A stretch of 64,000 bases of DNA from Prorocentrum cordatum (GCA_963575745.1 CAUYUJ010016303.1:99501-163500); one strand, 5' to 3'. Counted from the first letter of the stretch, positions 43,617 to 52,553 are shown. Translations and numbers: made by a program. The notes: generated by a model from the sequence alone, not told the origin.

Positions 43617-43638
43617 CTTGAGCCCAAATGGCTACGGA
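43617..43638 (-). promoter_or_regulatory. Dinoflagellate spliced-leader sequence (one mismatch)
   Basis: Minus strand TCCGTAGCCATTTGGG + CTCAAG: 21 of 22 bases match the SL consensus (T to G at position 14). ATG follows directly, exactly as in LINE A. Confidence 0.9.
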
Positions 43639-43644
43639 CACAGC

Positions 43645-43697
43645 AGAAAGGAGGAGGAGGAGGAGGAGGAGGACGAGGAGGAGGAGGAGGAGGACAA
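43645..43697. repeat. GGA microsatellite at LINE B 5' end
   Basis: GGA triplets starting within 10 bp of the SL, as in LINE A. Between SL and triplets both copies carry a TTCTGC-like word (minus strand). Confidence 0.85.
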
Positions 43698-43760
43698 ACT
43701 AGGTGCGCTCGCGTCATATCTGACGTCCTACCCCTCCCTCCCATCCCTTACCATGGCGCT
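43690..43760 (-). repeat. Short dispersed repeat, copy 2
   Basis: Reverse complement of 974-1048 at about 95% identity, abutting the GGA tract on the same side as copy 1 abuts its CTC tract. Confidence 0.75.
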
Positions 43761-43865
43761 GATATTCTCTATCCGCGGACGCGTGTCGTAGCGGACCTGT
43801 GGCTCCGCGCGCGCGTGCGTAGTGGGTGGTGGTGCACGTGCGTGCGTGCGTGCGTGTGTGCGTGG

Positions 43866-44005
43866 TTGTCGTGGTGGTGGTGGTGGTGGTGGTGGTGGTG
43901 GTGGTGTGGTGGTGGTGGTGGTGGTGGTGGTGGTGATGGTGGTGGTGGTGCTGCTGGTGGTGGTGCTGGTGCTGGTGGTGGTGGTGTTGGTACTGGTGTT
44001 GGTGC

Positions 44006-44036
<31 letters not shown>

Positions 44037-44150
44037 GGTGGTGCTGGTGGTGGTGTTGGTACTGGTGCTGGTGCTGGTGGTGGTTGTGGTGGTGGTGGTG
44101 GTGTTGGTGGTGGTGGTGGTGGTGGCGGTGGTGGCGGTGCGGCGCGGTGG
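43866..44150. repeat. GGT/TGG microsatellite
   Basis: About 280 bp of GGT triplets with GCT, GTT and GAT variants. It lies ~220 bp beyond the 3' end of LINE C coding sequence. Confidence 0.95.
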
Positions 44151-44375
44151 TGGCGGGCGGATGGGCGCGCGAGAAAAAGGCCCGCGCTGGGGCGAGAACG
44201 CCATCCTGAACGAGCGAGCGAGCCACTCGAGCATGCCTGGGGTGTGCCATCAATCTACCAGCCAGACAACAAATTTGTGAGACATGAACAGAACATGGAA
44301 TTGGGAATTCGGAAAAATGCAGAAGAGGAGGGGCAGGGGGGGAGGGAGAAGGGAGGGGAGAGGGGGGGAGGGGCA

Positions 44376-47153
44376 TCACACCTTCATCATGCAGAACTCG
44401 ATGTACTGCTTCTCCCTCCCCGGCGTTTGCAGCGCCTGTTCCAGAGAATCTGCGCCGACGTGCGCGCAAAACTGTCTGAAGTCATCTATCCATTGCAGCG
44501 GTGGTCTGCCTCGCGCTCGCTTGTGAGCAGACTGCAGGTGTCGAAGATGGGGGGGCCATTTCTCAACTCCTGCGCAGAAGAGCCGGCGAGCCAGCCGCCA
44601 TTTCAAAGAGAACATCCTTTCCGATGCGTCTGGGGAGGCTGCCGTGGACAGCATGTTCGACACGCGCGTCTGCATCCTCCGCATCGTGTCCTGCCAGCTT
44701 TCGCCTTCTGCTCTCCTCCAGCCAGCCATATTTCGGAGCATCTTTGTCCGCGCTCCCCGGAGCATGGCGTGGTGCTGCGGCTTCAGCGCCAGGGTGGTCA
44801 ACCCGTACAGCAAGACTGGCAATACCGTGGAGTTGAAGAGCTTGATTCGGTGGCTGGCACCGATATGCTGGCTCATGAGAATGTGGCGCTTCTTTTGGAA
44901 TTGGTGCCATGCCGCTGATATCCTCCTCTTGACGGTAATTGTTGCCCTGTTCTTTGACAAGTTGAGGGCTCTCCCCAAATATGCGTGGGAATCATTCGCG
45001 GACAGCACTTGAAAACAGAGGGCAGCAATCCATTCGATTTTGCAAGTGCCGGGTAGCGCACCCACGTCTCTGGAAGATAAGATATTAGTCTTCGCGGCGT
45101 TCAGTTGCAGCCCTACGGCATGGAACTCGTCAATCAAGAGCGAGAGCATGATTTTTGCGTCCTCCAGCGAGCGGGCATAAAGCAGAACATCGTCTGCAAA
45201 TCGAATGTTCGTGAGGCGTTCTGCCTGTCCCGGGAGTTCCCAACCCTGCGTAGTGAGGCGGCCTTTCCACCTGTTGAACACCATCTCCATGACTGCGTTG
45301 AATAGGCACGGGCTGAGGACGTCGCCCTGGCGAACTCCCCGGAAGAGCTGGAAGACGTCGCTCGTGCCAACTTGGCCCGTCTGTCCCCAGTGCAGCTCTT
45401 GCAACAAGGAAGCGTGAGCCTCATCTACACCTTGCTGCAAGATTGCTTCGATAACAGATTCGTGAGAGACTTTATCGAACGCTTTGCTCAGGTCTAGGCT
45501 GACGATCCAAAGGTCCTGGTTAAACGCGTGCGCAAATCCTATCATGTGTTCCACGCAGTGCAGAGCCTCGTCGGCGCCGAAGCCAGGCCGGTACGCACAT
45601 TGATCTTTCCCCTGCGCTGCTTCCAACTTCGGCGAAATCCTTGACAGAAGCATTTTAGCCTGAATCTTGTATAATATCCTTTGCACGGCGATTGGGCGCC
45701 AATTTGAAGCCTTCGACGCGTCCCCCGGCTTGGGCAGCATTGTGAAAGTCGTATGCAGCCACTCCTTCGGGAAAGCCATTTCGTTCAGACATTTGTTGTG
45801 CTGGTCAAGAATGAGCTTCTTTGCTCGCAGAGGTAAATGCAGAATGTGCTCTAACGCAATGCCCTCGGTGTCTGCGGCCTTGTTGCGCGCTAGCTTTCTC
45901 AAAGCTGCCCTGAGTTCTGCAGCGCTGAACGGGGGGACGTCGCGAAGAACACTTCGCGGCAGCGGTCTTTCAGTCGGCGTCTCCCTCGAGTGCACTTCGG
46001 CGAGAGCTCGCGCAAGCTCCCCGTCGCTTGGCCGCTTGGCAGGAATTTCCCGCTCAACCGGAACGTGACATACAACGTCCAAGCGGGATAAACCTTGAAA
46101 CTCAGATAAGATCTTTGCGGCCTGCCGAGTCTTCCAAATCCGAACTTCTTTCCGGAGTACCCGCTTCCAGCGCCAATGCAAGGCTTTCCTCTTGAAAGGG
46201 TCTCTCTCCTGATCCCGGTCTCTTTTCGCCTGCAGGACAACGTCAGAATTCCAGGGGCTTTGGGTCGTCGCTGCCTGCGTTTGCAGATGTCCCCCTGCTG
46301 AAGACCGGATGGCATTCTCGATTTCTGCGAAATTGTCGACAATATGCTGCGAGGCCCAGCAGCCCACTGACTCCGTGTATCGTTGAATGTCCTGGCTTGA
46401 CACATCTGACCATTTACATCGAGAATTCTGAGGTCTGCTTGTCCATCGTCTGGCAACTTTGAACTCGATGGTAGCAGAAACGGCACGATGGTCCGAGCCA
46501 AGGTCGAGAAGATTTGTGCTGTCACTCGTAATGCATCTGGCACGCGAGCCGATAAGGATGTAGTCGATAAGACGGTATCTTCCAAGATTGCTTCGAAACG
46601 TCCACTCCCCAGAGCTGTTACAGAATGACAGTTTTGCCCTCGAAGCAAAATCGAGCAGCGCAGCCCCCCGAACTGGTTCATGCAGCTCTGTTTGGAAATC
46701 GCCTCCGACGATGCCAACTCGCGCTGTCCGGCAGCAGGATGACAGCTGTTCGTAAACTGCGTCCACGAACGTGGCGGGGTAGCCGGCATGCGGAAGGTAA
46801 ACTGCGATTGCTCTGCACGCTTTTCCGCGCAGTTCCAAATCGACGTACATGACCCGGTCGCTGATACCAACAGATACGTGTTTGCCAACGTGTCTGGCGT
46901 GGACGAGGACACCAACGCCTGTGGCATCATGCCCTCTGCCGCTTGTGTAAAGCGCGTGCCCGCCAACGATTTCACACGAGCGGCTTGGTGCTCTCGTTTC
47001 CGAGAAGAGAACAATATCCCAATCCATAGTGTCTAATTCTGCAACTACCTCCTGCAATCTCTCATCTGACCCAATACGGGCGTTTTTTGCCAATATGACC
47101 AAAGAAGGTTTGCAAGAGTCTAAAGTGAAACATGTGTCTGACTGGAGTTGTCC
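44376..47153 (-). CDS. LINE C ORF2: APE-like endonuclease and reverse transcriptase
   Basis: The open frame starts right after the ORF1 stop. Numbered from 47102, the 908 codons hold an APE-type endonuclease (about 1-215: N7 in KNAR, E35 in SETR, Y102 in VYLPHA, D135 in GGDFQ, D180 in IDYI, SDH at 203-205) and an RT (about 440-720: NWRPIAV, SLDLSKAFDKV with D537, RGVRQGDVLSP, FADD 635-638, KTNIL). Then comes a C-terminal domain with LYG and RARGRPPLQWIDDF words, as in many LINEs, and no RNase H. Gln137 replaces the usual Asn of GDFN. The frame has no AUG before codon 26, downstream of N7, so normal AUG initiation would give an incomplete endonuclease. It nicks target DNA and reverse-transcribes the element RNA (family knowledge). 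Confidence 0.92.
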   Translation of the reverse strand, partial: GQLQSDTCFTLDSCKPSLVILAKNARIGSDERLQEVVAELDTMDWDIVLFSETRAPSRSCEIVGGHALYTSGRGHDATGVGVLVHARHVGKHVSVGISDRVMYVDLELRGKACRAIAVYLPHAGYPATFVDAVYEQLSSCCRTARVGIVGGDFQTELHEPVRGAALLDFASRAKLSFCNSSGEWTFRSNLGRYRLIDYILIGSRARCITSDSTNLLDLGSDHRAVSATIEFKVARRWTSRPQNSRCKWSDVSSQDIQRYTESVGCWASQHIVDNFAEIENAIRSSAGGHLQTQAATTQSPWNSDVVLQAKRDRDQERDPFKRKALHWRWKRVLRKEVRIWKTRQAAKILSEFQGLSRLDVVCHVPVEREIPAKRPSDGELARALAEVHSRETPTERPLPRSVLRDVPPFSAAELRAALRKLARNKAADTEGIALEHILHLPLRAKKLILDQHNKCLNEMAFPKEWLHTTFTMLPKPGDASKASNWRPIAVQRILYKIQAKMLLSRISPKLEAAQGKDQCAYRPGFGADEALHCVEHMIGFAHAFNQDLWIVSLDLSKAFDKVSHESVIEAILQQGVDEAHASLLQELHWGQTGQVGTSDVFQLFRGVRQGDVLSPCLFNAVMEMVFNRWKGRLTTQGWELPGQAERLTNIRFADDVLLYARSLEDAKIMLSLLIDEFHAVGLQLNAAKTNILSSRDVGALPGTCKIEWIAALCFQVLSANDSHAYLGRALNLSKNRATITVKRRISAAWHQFQKKRHILMSQHIGASHRIKLFNSTVLPVLLYGLTTLALKPQHHAMLRGARTKMLRNMAGWRRAEGESWQDTMRRMQTRVSNMLSTAASPDASERMFSLKWRLARRLFCAGVEKWPPHLRHLQSAHKRARGRPPLQWIDDFRQFCAHVGADSLEQALQTPGREKQYIEFCMMKV

Positions 47154-47156
47154 CTA
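47103..47156 (-). promoter_or_regulatory. Candidate UAG readthrough site between ORF1 and ORF2
   Basis: The ORF1 stop TAG (47156-47154) is followed by GGA CAA CTC, and 17 sense codons with no Met lead in the same frame into the ORF2 endonuclease. Readthrough of this one codon would give a ~1300-residue ORF1-ORF2 product. A copy-specific nonsense mutation in a one-ORF element is the main alternative. Confidence 0.55.
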
Positions 47157-48284
47157 ATGGCCGGTGCCTGCAGAGGCGCTTGAGGAGTGGCCCTTCGTTT
47201 TGCCTTTGGTCTTACCCTTGCCAAGGCCTTTCGTGGGAGTCTTGCTGTCGTTGAGCTTCTTATTGGAGGCAGCGACCATGGCATCCCATTTTGGCACGCC
47301 CTCGAAATACTCGCGCCACCCTTCTTCGAAACACACTGAAAGACTGCCCTCAAAAATCGAAGCCGTGAGAACCACGTCGGCTCCACACCGCAATTTGCAA
47401 GTATCGGTATCGGTCCACAAAGCTGTCTTTTCCCAACCTCCGTCAATGAGCACGTCCTTGCTGGTGTACATGACGGTCCGGAGAACACGCACGCTGACAG
47501 GGAAATCCAGCTTGGCGTATACCTTCTCGCCGTCGTGTTCCCAGTTGGCCTCTTTGATCTTCGTTGCGATGGATTCGGCCTCCGCTTGATTGGCACATTT
47601 GGCAAACAACTGCCCTTTAAACGATGTCCCTTTGAAGTACATCTCAAATGGCTCGTTGATGTATGCATTCCAAAACTGATTTCGCAACCACTCCCTGGCC
47701 ACGTCCTCATCTGCAAACTTGCTCAAACCACCAATGAATACTGTTGGATTCGACGTTGCCCTGGGGGTGGTCTGAGCGGACACCCCAGGAGAGGAACCAA
47801 GAGCCCCTCGCAGCGACGCAATATCCTCCTTGATGCTGGTAATGTGATTCTCGAACTTTTGATGCATGTCGTTGAACCTTTTGTCTACTTCAGTTGCTTG
47901 CATTCCCATGCCGCTAGATAGCTCACCGTACTTCCCCTCAAGGCGAGACACTTTCAAAGACAACGGAGCTAATTGTGCGCTCAGCTTCTCATCTAAGGTG
48001 TCGTTCAGGAGCTTTGCGATGCCGTCCATCGTGACGGGAGCGGGAGAGGCCCCCGGCGGCGTGTGAGGATCTTCGAAGTGAAGTTGACGAGCAGTTCCAC
48101 TGGCCTGAGGCTCGCTCGTGTCCCCATCCATCTCATTTAGTGGGCTGCTCAACGGGCTCTTCAAGCGGGGCCGCTTGTCGTCGTGGCCCTCTGGAGACGC
48201 AATGATGTGCGACTCCACCTTTGCACCAGGAGGAACCCTCTCTGCGCCCAGGGGCGTTCCCGGCGCCCTCGTGCTCGCTGGCAT
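47154..48284 (-). CDS. LINE C ORF1: coiled-coil/RRM-like RNA-binding protein
   Basis: 376 codons. ATG at 48284 is the first after an in-frame TGA 17 codons upstream. The N-terminus is Pro/Ser-rich and disordered, with a basic KRPRLK cluster (37-42, possible nuclear signal). Residues about 85-163 have heptad-like Leu/Ile spacing and predict a coiled coil. Residues about 180-262 resemble an RRM: TVFIGGL as the RNP2-like strand, DEDVAREWLRNQF helix, FKGQLFAKC as the RNP1-like strand, AEAESIATKI helix. The C-terminus (352-365) is GKGKTKGKTKG-type basic. This layout matches LINE-1-type ORF1 proteins that coat element RNA (by analogy). It ends in TAG, 51 nt and in frame ahead of the ORF2 endonuclease. 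Confidence 0.88.
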   Translation of the reverse strand: MPASTRAPGTPLGAERVPPGAKVESHIIASPEGHDDKRPRLKSPLSSPLNEMDGDTSEPQASGTARQLHFEDPHTPPGASPAPVTMDGIAKLLNDTLDEKLSAQLAPLSLKVSRLEGKYGELSSGMGMQATEVDKRFNDMHQKFENHITSIKEDIASLRGALGSSPGVSAQTTPRATSNPTVFIGGLSKFADEDVAREWLRNQFWNAYINEPFEMYFKGTSFKGQLFAKCANQAEAESIATKIKEANWEHDGEKVYAKLDFPVSVRVLRTVMYTSKDVLIDGGWEKTALWTDTDTCKLRCGADVVLTASIFEGSLSVCFEEGWREYFEGVPKWDAMVAASNKKLNDSKTPTKGLGKGKTKGKTKGHSSSASAGTGH

Positions 48285-48387
48285 CTTCCCAACTGTCCTG
48301 ACGCAGTGAGCAGAGAAGAGAGAAACAGATGATCAGGCAAACGGTAGAATGTGAGAGAAGTGTAGTAAGGGTATCGGATGTGAGCCG

Positions 48388-48422
48388 GGATGCTTACTGA
48401 GCCGGGATGATTACTGAGCCAT
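48388..48422. repeat. 17-bp tandem duplication
   Basis: GAGCCGGGATGCTTACT is followed by GAGCCGGGATGATTACT and GAGCC. Confidence 0.75.
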
Positions 48423-48424
48423 CC

Positions 48425-48895
48425 TGAACGACGGAGGCCAAACACCGATCCGAAAATGAGGCCCACGCTGCAGCGGGAGCACGATCCGGAACGATTCGGG
48501 AGCAGAAGTGAGGCCGGCGCCTCAACGAGAGCAGCATTTTGGGAAAAAATGGCGCCGGCGCCTCAGCGAGAGTCGTTTCCCGGGATTTTTCGGGCATCCT
48601 GTTAAAAAACAATACGCGGAGGGTGCGCGGCTATCACCCGGACGCCATCAGGGGAAGGATTCGAGAGCAGAAATGAGGCCGGCGCCTCAACGAGAGCAGC
48701 ATTTTGGGAAAAAATGACGCCGGCGCGAGAGCAGCATTTTGAGAAAAAATGACGCCGGCGCCTCAGCGAGAGTCGTTTCCCGGGATTTTTCGGGCATCCT
48801 GTGTGTAAAAAAACAGTACGCGGAAGGTGCGCGGCTATCACCCGGACGCCATCAGGGGAAGAGGGAGAGTATATTCATATTGAGTAATTGTCGAG
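48425..48895 (-). repeat. Dispersed repeat R545, copy 2 (inverted, internally duplicated)
   Basis: Matches 548-830 in reverse complement. Here the module containing AGCAGCATTTTGGGAAAAAA, TTTCCCGGGATTTTTCGGGC and CGGCTATCACCCGGACGCC occurs twice (ending 48656 and 48860), with one extra 36-bp submodule near 48716-48752. It ends against a GGA-rich tract, like copy 1 near its own end. Confidence 0.75.
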
Positions 48896-49130
48896 GAGGA
48901 CGAGGAGGAGGAGGGAGGGAGGGGGGAGGAAGGCAGAAAAAGCAGGAGGGTGGGAAGCAGAAAGTCTTACGAGGACCCCGTGCCACAAGCACTCGGGGGG
49001 CGCGCGACCCAACGCCTGCGGGCTTCCGCGGTGGGGGTTCCTGTGGCTCTCCGGGGGGGGGGGGGCGGCCGCCCCTCCGGGAACGCGCGGGGGTAAAATG
49101 CTGAAAAAGCCAGACAACCTCAGAGATTGC
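48896..49130. other. GGA-rich start, then no feature
   Basis: A short GGA-rich stretch followed by G+C-rich DNA with a G12 run near 49056. No gene. Confidence 0.4.
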
Positions 49131-49252
49131 TCCCCTCCTCCTCCTCCTCCTCCTCCTCCTCCTCCTCCTCCTCCTCCTCCCTCCTCCTCTCTCCTCCTCC
49201 TCCTCCTCCTCCTCCTCCTCCTCCTCCTCCTCCTCCTCCCCCTCCTCCACGT
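49131..49252. repeat. CTC microsatellite
   Basis: About 40 CTC triplets, nearly uninterrupted. Confidence 0.95.
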
Positions 49253-49439
49253 CGTGTCGTCTGTCTAGACGGCTCCAAGACGAGCACACATCGCGGCAGC
49301 TCGGCGGCAAAAGTGCACGGAGACCAGCAGGAGACGGTCCAGCGAGCCCCCAGCGGCTCCAAGATGTGCCCAAGAGGCCCTACGAGGGCCCAAGAAGACC
49401 GCAGAGACGCCCAAAAAGGCTTGCAACAAGGCCATGAAG

Positions 49440-50370
49440 GAACAACACATTGAAATTATCCCGGCGGAGAACCCAACCATATGCAACTGTGAGTACCGTC
49501 ACTGTAGCTACTGCCTTAGAGGGAACTCCGTGTGGGACAGCGTCCGCATGACGGGTGTGCCCCTGAGGCCTTCGGTGAAGCTCCCTGTAGAGCCACGAAA
49601 CGTGTGAGTGGAGTGCCGAAGCGGGGGTGTCGCCCAAATGCGGGCTGCGCCGCTGAAAACTGAGGAAGAGCTCCCTGTGGTGCCATGAAACGTGTGAGGG
49701 GTGTGCCGAAACAGGGGTGTCGCCCAAATGCAGGCGGCGCCACTGGGGCCTGAGGCGGCGCTCCCTATGGGGCCACGGAACGTGTGAGGCATGTGCCGAA
49801 ACGGGAGAGGCGCCCACATGCGGGTGGCGCCAATGGGACCTTCGGTGGAGCTCCCTATGGGGCCACGAAACGTGTGAGGCGTGTGCCGAAATGGGAGTGT
49901 CGCCCAAATACGGGCTGCTCGAGTAGGACCTTAGGTGAAGCTGCCTATGAGGCCACGAAAACAATGGGTGTGCCGAAACGGGGGTGGCCCCCGCATGCGG
50001 GCGGCGCCAATGGAACCTGAGGCGGAGCTCCCTGAGGGGCCACGGAACGTACGAGAGGTGTGCCGAAACGGGTGTGGCGCCCACATACGGGCGGAGCCAG
50101 TGGGACCCTAGGCAGAGCTCCCGGTGGGGCCACGAAACCTGCAAGGGGTGTGCCCGCAGGCCACGAAACGCGTAAGGGGTGTGCCGGAACGGGGGTGGCG
50201 CCCACATGCGGGCGGCGCCAGTGTGATTTTGGGTGGAGCTCCCTGTGGGGCCACCAAACGTGCGAGTGGTGTGCCGAAACGGGGGGGCGCCCCCATGCGG
50301 GCGGCGCCAACGGGACCATGGGTGGAGCTCCCTATGGCTCCACGCAACACGTGAGGGGTGTGCCGAAGCG
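49440..50370 (-). repeat. 87-90-bp minisatellite array (inverted relative to 1.6-2.2 kb) with flank
   Basis: About ten units, recognised on the plus strand by GTGTGCCGAAACGGGGGTG and GGAGCTCCCTATGGGGCCAC, are the reverse complement of the 1602-2160 unit. The flank at 49440-49530 matches 2150-2235 in reverse, so array and flank are a single mobile or duplicated block. Confidence 0.85.
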
Positions 50371-50371
50371 G

Positions 50372-50455
50372 AAGTGATGACGATGATGGTGATGATGACG
50401 GCCCTGATGATGATGATGATGATGACGATGATGATGTTGATGATGATGTTGATGT

Positions 50456-50513
<58 letters not shown>

Positions 50514-50650
50514 GATGATGACGATGGTGGTGATGATGCCAATGATGATGTTGATGCTGATGCTGATGATGATGATGCTGATGCTGATGCTGATGCTGCT
50601 GATGATGCTGCTGATGATGATGATGATGACGATGCTGATGCTGAGAGGAT
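50372..50650. repeat. GAT microsatellite
   Basis: ATG/GAT triplets with GGT, GCT and GTT variants. It directly abuts the 87-bp array. Confidence 0.95.
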
Positions 50651-50864
50651 GAGGGAGGGGACAGCGGGTGGAGAGGAGGGGCGAGGAGGAAGGAAGACAA
50701 GGCGAAGGGACGCGGGGCGCTGTCTCTTCAAAACGAGGACCCAACACCGCAAGATGGCTGGGAAAGGAACACGCGAAGCAACGCGCGCTGCTTCCCGTGC
50801 GCCTCGGCTTCAGGTCGCCTGGGAGAAGCTGCGGAGATCCGACTGCTCCAGGCAGCCCCAAAGT

Positions 50865-51023
50865 CGGGGGCGCTCAAACATGGATTAGCGATCCATGGAT
50901 TTGGCGCGCGGTCGCCAAATCCATGGATCGGAGAAGGCGCCCTCCCCACAGTGCGGCCGGTGCCGCCTCGCTCGGCGCCGGAAATCCGCGATGCCCCATG
51001 GAAACAGGACCCGTCGCTACGGC
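50865..51023 (+). repeat. Palindrome-containing repeat PAL159, copy 1
   Basis: From GGGGGCGCTCAAACATGG to GACCCGTCGCTA. Contains a perfect hairpin: arms CGATCCATGGATTTGGCG (50889-50906) and its exact complement (50913-50930), loop CGCGGT. The second copy at 59970-60123 keeps arms and loop unchanged while the rest differs by ~10%. Confidence 0.85.
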
Positions 51024-51122
51024 GGAGGCCAGTCCACAAGAAACCGTCCACAAGGAACCCGACCCTGAGACCCCCCCCGGAGACCACTCGCGGCCCCCTC
51101 GCCCGCAACCAGCTTGCTACAG

Positions 51123-51320
51123 TCAGGTCGGGCGTGTCGTCCCACAGGCGTATTTTGGACGAACAATTAAAAATAGTCAAAACATTTTTATATATATATA
51201 TATATATATATACATATATATATAACACAAAATGCTCAAACATACTCAACACATCGTCCCCAGAGTCTATTTTTGGCCATTTTTGCATATTCCTCCTGTT
51301 GGGGGACACGCCCGACTGAG
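51123..51320 (+). mobile_element. hAT-like MITE, copy 1
   Basis: Starts TCAGGTCGGGCGTGTC and ends GGACACGCCCGACTGAG, so the ends are inverted. It is flanked by the 8-bp near-repeat TGCTACAG / TGCTACGG (51115-51122, 51321-51328). The interior is A+T-rich and includes a TA run (51188-51222). An 8-bp duplication and CAGG-type ends suggest the hAT superfamily (inference). The related copy is 60264-60403. Confidence 0.75.
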
Positions 51321-51328
51321 TGCTACGG

Positions 51329-51705
51329 GAGATCCGTGCCGTGTCGACCCCCGCATGGGTTCCTGACACCGCGGGGATCGTTCAACCTTGCACGATCGGC
51401 CGTTGCCAGGACGTCAGATCGTTCGACATCGACCGATTTGGGGTCGCTGGCGGCGTTCAACGCTGAACGCCAGCGGCGGGGTCGCCGCTGGTCGACGCGG
51501 CGCGAACCTACCGTACAATGACGGGGTGGTGAAGGTGAACGAGGCCACACCCTGACGGCGCACTGGCAGGCATATTGAAAATGTGGATCACATGCGTGCC
51601 GGCATGAAGAAAAAAAAACACCGTTGCACAGTGCCTCGGGGAACCGTCGATGCAGCCTCTGTTCCCCACGAGGTGCGAGAGGCAGCTGCGCAGTTTGTGA
51701 AGTTG
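51329..51705. other. No gene recognised
   Basis: Unique-looking. Contains a short inverted word pair around GCTGGCGGCGTTCAACGCTGAACGCCAGC (about 51446-51474), a perfect-looking hairpin with GCGTTCA/TGAACGC arms, but no terminator-like U run or gene next to it. Confidence 0.4.
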
Positions 51706-51708
51706 AGC

Positions 51709-51915
51709 GTGGACCGACCGTCCCAGCACTTCTATAGGCCTACCACGACATGTTCTTAGAAGCCAAACTGTTCTCAGAACTAACACAATGCTCGTAGAAC
51801 ATAAAACCGATGAGTTTAAACAAGACAGTCACAGTCAGAAATGTTCTAAGAACATTTCGCGCAGACCTCAAAAGGTTCTTAGAACATTCTTCGGTGGGCC
51901 TATAAGCGAGCCAAG
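51709..51915 (+). mobile_element. Inverted-repeat element AGGCCTACCACGA, copy 1
   Basis: TATAGGCCTACCACGACATG near the left and the complementary ...GGTGGGCCTATA at the right form imperfect terminal inverted repeats. GTTCTTAGAA/TTCTAAGAAC words recur inside, allowing extensive folding. Homology with 61861-62065 extends left to GGACCGACCGTCC. No certain target duplication. Confidence 0.7.
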
Positions 51916-51992
51916 ACGCTTCGCCACTGCTTGAGAGAGAGAGCGGGGGACGGATTCCCGGGGCGTCTTCGGCGGCGTGGGGCGTTCAGCTC

Positions 51993-52158
51993 TGAAGGGG
52001 CCCTGGGACACACAAACAAATACACGCAAATAACAAGATTCCCCATATTTTCCCACAAATGTTCGGGTTTTCTGTCTTCCCCCCCCCTCTCCCACATTTT
52101 TCCATATTTTCCTGGGAATCGATGATTCATTGTGTCTGTGTGTTGTCTCCCCTCCTGA
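51993..52158 (+). mobile_element. TSD-flanked 160-bp element (E160), copy 2
   Basis: Same start (TGAAGGGGCCCTGGGACACA) and end (CCCCTCCTGA) as copy 1 at 17847. The flanks AGCTC / AGTCC no longer match well. Confidence 0.8.
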
Positions 52159-52327
52159 AGTCCAGCAGCAGCAGATCGCAAGGCCAGAGCGAGGAGCAGG
52201 GCCCCCGAGGGCCCCTGGGAGAGGCCGACTCCCCCGCGGGCCGCACGCCTCTGCAGCGGCTGCCCCGCGCCCCCCCCCCCGCCCCCCTCGTCCTCCATCT
52301 CGCCTCCCCTCTCTGACTACCTACCAG

Positions 52328-52466
52328 ACCACCCCAACCCAACCCGAAGACCCGAATTTCGGGTTGGGGGGGGTAAGGGTTCTACATGTGTTTTTCCAAC
52401 GTTCCCCGACCCCCCCCAACCAGAAATGGAGGGCAAATTGAAGCCTTCGGGTTGGGTTGGGGTGGT
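52328..52466 (+). mobile_element. Small element with 22-bp perfect inverted ends (CCAACCC)
   Basis: ACCACCCCAACCCAACCC... at the left and its exact complement ...GGGTTGGGTTGGGGTGGT at the right give 22 perfect bases around a 95-nt interior. The ends consist of CCAACCC words. Only one copy is seen in the window and no target duplication. Confidence 0.65.
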
Positions 52467-52553
52467 TTGGTGGGTGGTGACTCTCACCCTCGCCCCCTCG
52501 TGTCCCTCTCCTCTCCCCCCCCCCCCCTCGTGTCCCCCTCCTCCCCCTCCCCT

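Larger units (their letters stand above)
40292..43638 (-). mobile_element. LINE copy B: SL-tagged, 3'-truncated
   Basis: Same family as LINE A. It has the SL at 43617-43638, ORF1 to 42526, then endonuclease and RT. Homology with LINE A stops abruptly at about 40292, against CGACGA triplets, just after motif C of the RT. The 3' part is therefore missing, the opposite of the usual 5' truncation of LINEs, which implies a later deletion or recombination. Two internal deletions relative to A are noted in the ORF entries. Confidence 0.88.
44376..48284 (-). mobile_element. LINE copy C: apparently intact non-LTR retrotransposon
   Basis: Two long ORFs on the minus strand make a complete LINE coding region: ORF1 (48284-47154) and ORF2 (to 44376), with undamaged RT motifs. 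G+C content is visibly lower and codon use more mixed than in LINEs A and B, so this is a separate family. ORF1 and ORF2 share one frame, split only by UAG. 5' and 3' ends are not delimited: upstream at 48425 lies repeat R545, downstream a G-rich stretch and the GGT tract. No SL is attached to this copy. Confidence 0.92.

Noticed and set aside
51446-51474. GC-rich hairpin as a transcription terminator
   Set aside because: No U run follows and no gene precedes it; a bacterial-type terminator is not expected in nuclear dinoflagellate DNA.
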